Origin: Locusta migratoria
Taxonomy: Eukaryota; Arthropoda; Insecta; Orthoptera; Acrididae
Direction: 5' to 3'
NCBI GenBank assembly: GCA_026315105.1
Contig: CM048744.1
Coordinates: forward strand, 930,123,503-930,187,502
Length of the DNA stretch: 64,000 bases
This document shows, one piece after another, positions 55,430-64,000 of this stretch; the stretch's first letter is position 1; the number at the start of each line of letters is the position of its first letter. The position numbers were made by a program, and so were the translations under genes. The notes beneath the pieces are model-generated. The model searched no databases, had not been told where the DNA came from, and was given only the letters and a program-made list of their open reading frames with translations.

Positions 55430-57339
55430 TCAGCCACATGCTGTGCCAAAGGATGGGCCATCTTGCTTTTTACCACAGTTTTGACAGTGGCCTTTCATCC
55501 TCTCATCATCATACTGATATAAAATGCTGTGCAATGATTGCAGCATAGTTGGTACATCACTTGGCTGCTTTCACAGGTGGCCCGCCTTCTGATGGGGTAG
55601 GAAAGCCTGTGATAGGACTGGAATATGAAGTACTGGGTGAGTGGATTGGGCAGGTTTCTCATCGGTGTCTTCCACAGGGATATGATTGCTGTGGTAAGAA
55701 GTTGAGAGTGGGAGTGGCAGAAAGATAGACTAGGATGTTGTGGAGGTTGGTGGGTGACAGAACACCACTTTAGGAGAGGTAAGAAGGATCTGGGGTATGA
55801 TGTGTCTCATTTCAGGGCATGACGATAGATAGAGCCCTGACGAAGGATGTGATTTAACTGTTCCAGTCCAGGGTAGTATTAGGTGACAAGAATGATGGTC
55901 CTTTGTGACTGGTTATTGGAGTTGGAGGGAGAATTGGTAGTGTGTGGGGGGATATGGCATGGGAAATCTGTTTGAGGACTAGGTCAGAAGGGTAGTGTTT
56001 GTCTGTTAAGGCCTTTGTGAGGCCTTTAGCATATTAGGCAAGGGACTTATCACTGTAAATTCACCATCCACGTGTAGCACGGCTGTATGGGAGAGATTTT
56101 CTTATGTGAAATGGATGGCAGCTGTCAAAAGTGCTGGTACTGTCGATAATAAGTAGGTTTAATGTAGACAGAAGTGTGGATGGAGCTGTCAATGAGTTGG
56201 AGGTTAACATCCATGAAGGTCACTTGCCAGGTGGCGAAGGACCAAGTGAAACGGATGGTAGAAGAGGAGTTGAGGTTGTGAATGAATGAGGATAGGGTGT
56301 CCTGGCCCTGAGTCCAAATCATGAAAATATTGTCAATGAACCTGAACCAGACCAGGGATTTTGGGGGCTAGGAAAATTTCCTCTAGCCGGGCCATAAATA
56401 GGTTGGCACAGGAGGGTGCCATATGGGTGTCCATGGCTGTGCCAAAGATTTGACTGTATACTTTTCCTTCAAAGGAAAAGTAATTGTTTGTTAGGCTGTA
56501 ATTGGTAAGGGTTATAAGAAATGAGCTATTGGGCTTGGAGTCTGAAGTCTGTTGAGAAATATAATTTTCAAAAGCAGCAAGACCATGGGTATGTGGGATA
56601 TTGGTGTACAGCGAAGTGGCATCAACAGTGACGAGTAAGGATTCATGAGGCAAAGGGGTTGGGATGGTGAAGAGCAGGTGAAGGAAGTGGGTGGTTTTTT
56701 GGATGTGGGAGATTAGATTTCGAACAATTGCTTTGAGGTGCTGGTAGACAAGGGCTGAAATTATTTCAGTGATAGCACAGTAACCAGCCACAATTAGGCA
56801 TTCAGGATTGTTAGGTTTGTGGATTTTTGGGAGCATGTAAAAGGTAGGTGTGCAGTATGTTGTTGGGGTCAGAAGAGAGATGGATTTGGCAAAGAGGCTC
56901 TGGGAAAGGCCATAAGATTTTAGCATGGATTGTAGGTCATTACGGACTTTTGGGATGGGGTCATCCTGGCACAACTTGTAGGTGGCGGAATCAGACAACT
57001 GATTTAGGCCTTCTGTCATGAAATCACTGTGATTCATCACAACATTGGTCAATCCTTCGTCTGCAGGGAGAATGATTGGGTTGGAATTTGTTTTAAGGTT
57101 GTGTAAGGCTGCCTTTCTTCTGCCGAAAGGTTGGTATTCTTAGGAAGGGACTTGGGGGAGGATGGTGATGCCAAGTTGGAAGTGAGGAATTCCTGGACGG
57201 TAACCAGAAAGTGGTTAGGTGGGAGTGAGGGAGGGTAACAATTCAATGGTGGTATGAATTGTGAGAGGCGGGGTTCAATATTGGAATTAGATTGGTTTTG
57301 ATTAGATGGATTGGTGGCAAAGTAGTTTTTCCACTGCAA
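55430..57339 (-). pseudogene. PLE reverse transcriptase / GIY-YIG, frameshifted
   Basis: 57052-56333 encodes YMLPKIHKPN (here TFYMLPKIHKPNNPECL), SLLVTVDATSLYTNIPHTHGL (motif A) and GTAMDTHMAPSCANLFMARL (motif B). A frame change leads to MIWTQGQDTL (after the DD box, which is damaged) and VTFMDVNLQL, HTSVYIKPT. At 55590-55430 comes VMYQLCCNHCTAFYIS, the GIY-YIG nuclease. Several frame changes and stops: not functional. Confidence 0.78.
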
Positions 57340-57695
57340 GGATCAGCAGAAGGAAAGGAGGTCTTTGTCAAATTCAACATGGTTAAATTTGGGTGTGAGG
57401 TAGAAGCGAGACCTTTGGATAGGACTGAAACTTCTGTTGGGTTGAAGGTTTTGTCAAAAAGGTTTAGGCTTTGGGTATTGTGGATTGTTTGGGGGCAGGG
57501 TGTTTAGTTTAGGGGATGTGGCAAGTGGCAAAGGTCTGCAAGACAAGGTCTAGGTGCTATGAGGGGTTCACACGGAAGAACACTTTGGGTGCATAATGGT
57601 TGGCAAGTGGTGCACCAAGGTGGCAGTAGGATGATATATAAGAAGTTTATTTACCAAAGTTTAAAATTCCACATTGTATTACACTTTCAAGGTGT

Positions 57696-57698
<3 letters not shown>

Positions 57699-57765
<67 letters not shown>
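57699..57765. repeat. Poly-T tract, 67 bp
   Basis: Uninterrupted T. It may be the A tail of a minus-strand retroposon. The poly-Phe frames across it are artefacts. It lies between two oppositely oriented PLEs. Confidence 0.9.
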
Positions 57766-57768
<3 letters not shown>

Positions 57769-58071
57769 TAGGATTCATTTGAGGTGGGCGATAAGGATGA
57801 TGAAACTGTATTTCATGCCTGATGTAGGTCATATGCTGAAGAATAATAATTCTTCACAACAAATAAATTGTTTAAAAGAATAATTTGACAATGCTAATTG
57901 ACTCCATTGAGACTGTTGTAAAACTGTCATTTTACCAAACAACAACAAACAAGAAACAAAATATTGCTTGGAATCCACAATAAAATATAATAAGACCAGG
58001 GCATTACAAAAAATGAATATTAAGTTCAGGTTATTTGGTTTAATTCGTAGATTTTTCTGTAGCAGTTAAAG

Positions 58072-58456
58072 GTGCAGTACAACAGAAGATATTTTAAGGT
58101 TCTGTTAATCTGTTTTATCTGGACTCAGGGTCAAGACTCCTTATTATCCTCCTTTCACAAACTCAACTTGTTATTCCCTATCCACTTCAGCTGGCCTTCC
58201 TCAACCCATCGTGTCACATTCCTGGATGTCAATCTTGACTTCAATGATGGCTCCATTCATACTTCCATCCACATTAAATCTACCAATCACACACAATGTA
58301 ACCACTATGACAGTTGCCTCCCCCTCCACCACATCAAAAACCCTCCCTTACAGCCTAGCCACCAATGGACGGTGTATCTGCAGTGACGAGGACTCCCATA
58401 CTCAATATGCTGAATGTATCACAAAAGCCTACACAAACACAAACTACCCCACAGAC
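58072..58456 (+). pseudogene. PLE RT fragment, left of the Harbinger insertion
   Basis: ICFIWTQGQDSLL (just after the RT DD box), VTFLDVNLDFNDGSIHTSIH and YDSCLPLHH match the PLE at 40691 and its minus-strand relative at 56125. The sequence is cut at the CTA target site (58457-58459) by a DNA transposon and resumes at 61883. Confidence 0.75.
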
Positions 58457-58746
58457 CTATGCCCGGTTTCTGGAAAGCTACAGTTATCTTACCGTTAGCT
58501 ACCGCCGCGTTAAAATTTAACATGCCAGATAACTTCCTTGGGTTTCCCGTAGCTGTTTTCAACGATCGTTAGTTAACGGCACGGTAACAACGCCTCCTGT
58601 CAATGCTAATAGTACGTCTCAACAGCTCATAGATGCCCTACTAACGAAACTCGCAATTACTCGAGTTTTATCGATTATTAAGGGCAAATCGAAGACGCGC
58701 CAATAGTTTGTGTAGGTGTCACGAGTTTTGTTTGTTTTGAAACGCA

Positions 58747-59001
58747 ATGGGCGACAAGCGAGGAAAAAATTTTACTCTGTTTGAGAAAAACCTTTTGATT
58801 GACCTTGTCTTAGAAAGGAAATCAATTATTGAAAATAAAAGGACAGATGGCTCAACTATTTTAGGAAAGCAACAGGCTTGGGAAGATGTCACAAAGCTGT
58901 ATAATTCATCAAGTCAGACAGGAGAGAGAACGGTACGGCAGCTCAAAGAGCTGTATTCTGTTATAAAAAGAAAAGCTAGGACAAACAACAACGAAGACAG
59001 G
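58747..59001 (+). CDS. Harbinger Myb/SANT-like protein, exon 1
   Basis: 85 codons from ATG (58747) to the donor GTTAGT at 59002. MGDKRGKNFTLFEKNLLIDL opens the trihelix Myb/SANT-like domain, with the tryptophan in QQAWEDVTKLYN and the third helix RTVRQLKELYSVIKRKAR. In this superfamily the protein binds subterminal transposon DNA and helps import the transposase into the nucleus. The phase-0 junction to exon 2 gives NNEDR-IGYAKTGGG, matching the family's KTGGG linker. The frame past 59001 is intron. Confidence 0.85.
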
Positions 59002-59688
59002 GTTAGTATTAAAAATCATATGTATTATTTCTGTTGCCGACATCTATTTTCATAAATTAAAGTTTTCCTCTTCCCATTGTTCTGTGAATGTAACATTACT
59101 TTTTACAATTTAAACTAATCAATTTATGTCCACCCATCCACCTACCCAAGCAAGCCCTATGATTTAATATAAAACACTAATCACTTGAAACACTGATCGA
59201 TCGTAATGGCAATTGCACGGCAGAACACTATTTCAAAGGAAAGTATTTTTGTGCGTAATTGAAAGTTTTATTATGAGAGCATTGTTTTATGATTCGGAAT
59301 TGGTAAAAATTTTACACCGAGGTCGGCGATCACTTGATATAATGTTCGCAATTATTTCTCAGTCACTTGACCAATTGCGAGCGAGATGCAGCTAATGCAT
59401 ACGTCACTCGCTGCCAACATTATGTCTCACGACCGCCGACCGCGATGTAAAATTTAACCCAGATTGTTGTTTTCTGCGTTTTTTCCCGTTTGGTATGTCC
59501 CATTCAATGACGTCATTGGTTAAAGCAGACAGGTGGTATCAGGTCTTTTAGTACTGCCCTTAATAGTAATAATTTACTAACAATAAACAATAATTTTGCT
59601 TAGTACATTATCCATAGGTCCATTTCAGTAGGTTATAACAGTTGCATTACGGAACAATAAAGGTTCTGTCGTTTTGTATACATTTCAG

Positions 59689-60102
59689 ATTGGATATGCA
59701 AAAACAGGAGGTGGTACTCACACTCCTAAATCTGATGACATTGATATCAAGATAATATCAAGTTTGAGATGCCAGTTTGAACCAGATAAAAATCCGTATG
59801 ACTCAAGTGCTACACTATATGAAAGTGAAGAACCAGTAGACCCATCTACAACAAGCATGCATTTCAACACAGCAGATGTAGAGAAGGACACAATTTGTTC
59901 AGCGACAGGTTCAACTGCTGCTCTTGGTATTGGTGGTGGTGGTGGTGGTGGTGGTGGTAGTGGTAGTCCTTTCACTACAGTACCAGGGGATGTAATTATC
60001 TTGGATTTGAACAATGAGATTTCTGCAGGTGCCACTCACAAAGACAAATCCACGAAATCGAAACAAGGGGATAAAAGAAAAAAAGACGATGCTTTAGAAT
60101 AG
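59689..60102 (+). CDS. Harbinger Myb/SANT-like protein, exon 2 (with premature stop)
   Basis: The acceptor is CATTTCAG (59681-59688). 137 codons run to TAG at 60100-60102: YAKTGGGTHTPKSDD, an acidic Ser/Thr-rich stretch, a glycine run (GGT)n at about 59930-59960, and a Lys-rich end. The same frame stays open after the TAG for about 44 more codons (ETIISRKKTK, MTILEEELLMKREERL) and then hits a 40-bp A tract (60233-60272). Beyond this a Lys/Glu/Leu coiled-coil (LELEKKIKEYDLKIKEL) ends at TAA 60365-60367 in another frame. The family normally has this C-terminal coiled coil, so the TAG is probably a mutation. Confidence 0.8.
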   Translation: MGYAKTGGGTHTPKSDDIDIKIISSLRCQFEPDKNPYDSSATLYESEEPVDPSTTSMHFNTADVEKDTICSATGSTAALGIGGGGGGGGGSGSPFTTVPGDVIILDLNNEISAGATHKDKSTKSKQGDKRKKDDALE

Positions 60103-60231
60103 TTAAGTGAGACCATTATCAGCCGAAAAAAAACAAAAACAGTTACAGAGGGAATGTTGGCAGAAAAGAGAATGACCATCCTGGAAGAAGAATTATTGAT
60201 GAAACGAGAAGAAAGATTAATGAGCGCGAAA

Positions 60232-60275
<44 letters not shown>

Positions 60276-60482
60276 AACTTTTAGAACTTGAGAAAAAGAT
60301 AAAAGAATATGATTTAAAAATAAAAGAGCTGGAATATAAAAATAAACTGAAACAACTCCAATCATAATTATTTAGATGTTATATATTTCAGTACTGTACA
60401 TGTCTAGCAATTATTGAATAAAATTATTTTCTTCTCTGAAAAATGTTTTTAGATATTATTAAGTTCATTCTATACCATTACG

Positions 60483-61585
60483 TTATATAAATGCAGTTCG
60501 CACCAAAGCAGCTCGGATGGCATTGCCCTGATTGTCGGGCAAATTTTCTGTGGGTACCGGGTCGTCATAATCTGCTTCAATCTCTATATTAGGTAAAGCT
60601 TCATTTTCCTGTATAGCCATGTTGTGTAGGACTGCGCATGCCACTATTGCCGCCAAAGTTGTCTCTTTTTTAGTACGAAACCCCAAAGACAATACAGGAA
60701 ATCTTCTTTTTAAAACACCGAAGAGATCTCTCAATACAATTTCGTGTTCTTATACGTGCACTATTATAGCGTTCTTCTTCAACGTTTTGAGGATGTAGAA
60801 ACGGGGGTTAAAATGAACTTCTTTTGTTGATATGCACTATCAGCAAGCAAGAAACAGTTCGTAAATTCTCCTTCTGTGAATCTGAGATATAATGAAGATG
60901 CCCTAAAAATGCTGCTGTCGTGTGTTGATCCTGGCCAGCGTGCATCTATTTTCATTATGTGTAAGTTCGCATCACAAACTGCCTGGACATTGTATGAAAA
61001 ATACCCTTTCCTGTTTCTATATTGTTCAGCGTTTTCACCACCTGCAGACATGATTCTGACATGGGTACAATCTATGCAGCCTATCACTGATGGGAATCTG
61101 GCTATCGCGTGAAAAGAATTTTTTAGTTCAGCAATTTCTGTTGTATTCTGTGGCATCAATATGTATGCATTATGCAAAGCTGCAATTTGCGGTATCACTT
61201 TACTTATAATACGACAAGTAGTCGATTTATGAATATGCATGTCGTCACCTAATAAAATTTGAAATGCACCAGTTGCCAGAAATCTCAGAGTCACTAAAAG
61301 TTGATTCATGGAACTTATTGAATGATTTCTGTTAGTAATCGGTTTGAAATTATGTCCAATTCGTTGCAACAACCTCAGGACAGTTAGTTTTTTCAGTCTG
61401 AAACGCATATGAAACTCGCTCTCATTATATAGATCAAATGGTTGAGTTCTAACGCGAAAAACGCGTTGTGGTCTTGCGACAGTGCCGAGTACAGCTAAAT
61501 TTTCCTCTTCTGAAGAACTGTTCGTAGCATCAGAAGAAGAAGAAGAAGAAGAAGAAGAAGAAGACGACGAGGAAAGAACTTCCAT
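60483..61585 (-). pseudogene. Harbinger (HARBI1-like) DDE transposase, one frameshift
   Basis: The minus-strand frame 61585-60779 starts with a serine run (microsatellite-encoded, 61530-61575), then a helical N-terminal region (LNQLL-like SSMNQLLVTLRFLATGAFQ), VIGCIDCTHVRI (first Asp), WPGSTHDSSIFR and FLLADSAYQ (second Asp). The frame then fails at a run of five G on the plus strand (60803-60807). Dropping to the alternative frame restores a family-like continuation to ERDLFGVLKRRFPVL (catalytic Glu) and the end at 60483. All DDE residues are present; only the single-base frame change breaks the gene. Confidence 0.88.
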
Positions 61586-61882
61586 TCTTCAGCTTCAACA
61601 GTTGTAAAATTGTACGAGGAATTACACGGAAGCCAGCCATAAAAACAAAAACAATAACAACTGTTGAATAACTTGAGTTTGGAAGACCACTAGCGCTACG
61701 TAGCAGATATAGTTAAAACTAAAGTTAACGCGTAGGTAACCCCAGGGGAACGCGCATTTATCTTTAACGGACCGGTGTGACGGTAACTGTTGTTTCGGAA
61801 ACCCATTTTGTACTTAACGGCCAGGTAACCCACAGATAACTAAAACGGGACAAGTAACTACTGTTTCGGAAACCGGCCACTA

Positions 61883-62122
61883 GTCCACAAACAATTTCCC
61901 AAGCCACATCCCCACACACCCCAAACCCTCCCTCCACCACCAGTATCTAGCAACAAAAAAGTGCTCCCCTTGTCACTCAATTCTACCCTGGAATGGATCA
62001 ATTAAGCCACATCCTTCACCAAGGACTTTTTGTCATCATGCCCACAAGCAAGAGGCATCCTGTCTAGATCCTCTCAAACCCTTCTGAAGTAGTGTTCCTT
62101 CACTCACCCAACCTCTATAACA
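61883..62122 (+). pseudogene. PLE fragment, right of the Harbinger insertion
   Basis: It continues the PLE linker of 58072-58456: words for SPQT-P, SAPLVTQFYPGMDQLS, FVIMPTSKRHPV and FTHPTS-NNLV parallel the region around 41440-41650. It is decayed and interrupted at 62131 by a hAT-like element. Confidence 0.62.
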
Positions 62123-62130
62123 ACCTAGTC

Positions 62131-63172
62131 CAGGGATAGTGAACCAGTGGCACGCATGCCATTACTGGCACACGACCAAATAATTTGGACATGGCATCAA
62201 TGTCAAGAATTTACCTGCCTAATTGAAATGCTAATTATTTATTCATCTACACTTGAAGACACAATAACAAAGTTCATCATAAACATGATATGAGTGCTGC
62301 TTTAACGCCGCCAGTTCCAAAGCAATGGAACATAGGATCACACTGGTGCAGGCTGTGGCATGGAGGGGTCACGAAACTGCAGTAATCGTGCACTAGAACT
62401 TGGATGCACGTTACAAAGACTGCTACGAGCAGTACTTGTCAGTAGGAGTTGGAAGTTGTCATTGTTGGGACCAACCTAGCGGATCCAACTATGAATTGCA
62501 GTGTATTATCACCAGTGCATTTGAGAATAACTTCTCTGACATGTGAGTATGAATGAAAATGTGTCATCTACAATAGTATTCACTTGTTTGATTAGGGTGA
62601 ACTTATGACATGGGTTCCAATTTTGCAATTACTCACTGTTTTCACTAAAGATAAGCAGCTGGATAGTTAAGTCTGAGAGTTACATTTATGACTTGTGAAC
62701 ATTATTAAGCATTATTAAAAAGAAAAAAAGCTAAAAAAATGGTTCAAAATAAATTTTTGAGAGATTTTTTTTCCCACAAGGAAGTAGCTCCTTTTGTGAT
62801 TTATTTAAATTTCTGATCACTTTCCTTTTGTTTCAGTAAACAAAGTTATGTGGTTTCCATATAAGTGTCACATAGGAAACATACTGACTTATTTATACAT
62901 TGTCATATATTCATGGAGCTGCAGACCCACTGTAAAGCAGAAACTTGAAAAATGTTCTCTAAACACAGATCATTAATAAATGTCACTGTATTCAATGATC
63001 TGAAATTTAATCCAATAAATGCAATTCATTAACATTATTAATATCTCTAATAAATAAACATCATACATATATATAATCTTTGCAGAAGCCTTACACTCGG
63101 GTACATCTTACACACATTTAATAGAAAAACAAAGAAAGAGGCACTTATATCCACAAAGGTGCATCATCCCTG
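62131..63172. mobile_element. hAT-like non-autonomous element
   Basis: The left end CAGGGATAGTGAACC and the complement of the right end CAGGGATGATGCACC agree at 12 of 15 positions and begin with the hAT-typical CAGGG. The 8-bp flanks ACCTAGTC (62123-62130) and TCCGAGTC (63173-63180) agree at 6 of 8, as an old hAT duplication would. About 1.04 kb with no transposase recognisable. It sits inside the plus-strand PLE. Confidence 0.6.
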
Positions 63173-63180
63173 TCCGAGTC

Positions 63181-63470
63181 ATTCCCTATGCCACCCCCAA
63201 TTCCAGCCCCCTGCCACAGGAATCATCCACAGACACCAGCCACGGAAGTTCTTGCATCTACTGCGACCTACATCAGGACATCAAGCTGGACCATTTATGT
63301 CAATGGGGAGATGCCTGTGCATGTGGGTTTTGTCGCCAGCCTAGATCCCTGCCATCATCACAAGATGCCACCAACGCAACCTCTGCAAGGACCGCACAGA
63401 GGCCACCATCTGCTTGCTCAACAATCATGATCAATTTCATCATAGCATGGAGGGATAAGCAGCACCTGAC
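63181..63470. other. Unassigned, possibly PLE remnant
   Basis: The continuation of the plus PLE is expected here, but I cannot align it. One frame is cysteine-rich (CIYCDLHQ, CACGFCRQ). No confident call. Confidence 0.3.
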
Positions 63471-63474
63471 AGTT

Positions 63475-64000
63475 CCTGGCAGATTAAAATTGTGTGCCGG
63501 AACTGGGACTCGAACCTGGGACCTTTGCCTTTCGCGGGCAAGCGCACTACCGACTGTGCTATCCCGACACAACTCACGATGCCGCCTCACAACTTTACTT
63601 CCGCCAGTACCTCGCCTCCTACTTTCCAAACTTCACAGAAGCTCTCCTGCGAACCATGCAAGACTAGCAGTCCTGGAAGAAAGGATATGGTGGAGACATG
63701 GCTCAGCCACAGCCTAAGGGATGTTTCCAGAATGAAACTTTCACTCTGCAGCGGAGTGTGCATAGTCTTGAATGGTTCGCAGGAGAGCTTCTGTGAAGTT
63801 TGGAAAGTAGGAGGTGAGGTAATGGCGGAAGTAAAGTTGTGAGGCAGCATTGTGAGACGTGTCGGGATAGCACAGTCGGTAGTGCGCTTGCCTGCGAAAG
63901 GCAAAGGACCCAGGTTCGAGTCCCAGTTCCGGCACACAATTTTAATCTGCCAAGAAGTTTCATATCAGCGCACACTCCGCTGCAGAGTGAAAGTTTCATT
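63475..64000. mobile_element. SINE family 3, head-to-head pair running off the window
   Basis: Left unit minus (tRNA-like head 63495-63568) and right unit plus (head 63861-63934), inverted around about 63763. Both heads have A box TAGCACAGTCGG and B box GGTTCGAGTCC and the same U33-less anticodon loop (TGCGAAA). The right flank restarts the unit (TTTCATATCAGCGCACACTCC and onward), indicating tandem continuation beyond 64000. Confidence 0.85.

Larger units (their letters stand above)
54740..57500 (-). mobile_element. PLE, near full length but decayed
   Basis: On the minus strand: N-terminal region (57339-57049), RT (57052 to 56125), GIY-YIG (about 55590-55430) and a 3' pseudo-LTR with hammerhead-like core (54781-54806). 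It is frameshifted at about 57050 and 56330. A second PLE in the opposite orientation starts at about 58072, so the pair forms a large inverted arrangement. Confidence 0.78.
58460..61879. mobile_element. PIF/Harbinger DNA transposon, nearly complete
   Basis: The left end TGCCCGGTTTCTGGAA and the complement of the right end TGGCCGGTTTCCGAAA form imperfect terminal inverted repeats. The 3-bp target duplication CTA is at 58457-58459 and 61880-61882, as expected for PIF/Harbinger. It holds both family genes in convergent orientation: a two-exon Myb/SANT-like DNA-binding protein (+) and a DDE transposase (-). It is 3420 bp and sits inside a PLE, which it splits cleanly. Confidence 0.92.

Noticed and set aside
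57559..57883. Frames with long poly-Phe
   Set aside because: Produced by the 67-bp poly-T tract.
1..64000. CRISPR array, bacterial operon or viral insertion
   Set aside because: No regularly spaced identical repeats with unique spacers, no Shine-Dalgarno-led gene clusters, no viral structural or polymerase genes; all reverse transcriptases are of LINE or PLE type.

Overview
The window looks like nuclear DNA from an orthopteran insect, most likely a locust or grasshopper (Schistocerca-like). The organism call is inference. It rests on very long introns, AT-rich non-coding DNA with GC-rich exons, and dense tRNA-derived SINEs, RTE- and Jockey/CR1-type LINEs and Penelope-like elements (PLEs) of the kind I associate with locust genomes. 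There is no bacterial, viral or CRISPR content.

Only two host genes are visible, both incomplete. (1) A secreted astacin-family zinc metalloprotease on the + strand has exons at 6801-6997, 26470-26654 and 30774-31270, joined by introns of about 19.5 kb and 4.1 kb. The exon phases join exactly and together supply the mature domain: four cysteines, HExxHxxGxxH, the Met-turn and a Ser/Thr-rich tail. The signal-peptide and propeptide exons are not seen. (2) A RASSF-type gene on the - strand has two exons at 51953-52172 and 51792-51840, covering the end of the RA domain and the SARAH segment.

Nearly everything else recognisable is mobile DNA. 1-6.8 kb: SINEs, a PLE split by a SINE, and a LINE with its central RT deleted that ends 45 bp before an astacin exon. 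7-31 kb (astacin introns): a foldback element with two opposed hammerhead-like motifs, many SINEs, an RTE LINE nested in a Jockey-type LINE, a hAT-like transposase pseudogene, a second RTE copy and a SINE-in-SINE nest. 32-44 kb: a MITE, a LINE with an intact RT, and a PLE with long inverted arms and a series of pseudo-LTR copies. 44-54 kb: a deleted mariner, AT-rich DNA of unknown function, the RASSF exons and RTE fragments. 54-64 kb: two oppositely oriented PLEs, one of them broken by a nearly complete 3.4-kb PIF/Harbinger transposon and by a hAT-like non-autonomous element, then a head-to-head SINE pair at the edge.

The main theme of the hunt is repeated head-to-head (inverted) organisation of PLE-derived sequence carrying hammerhead-like motifs. 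The foldback element at 7067-7738 is the best candidate for something undescribed.
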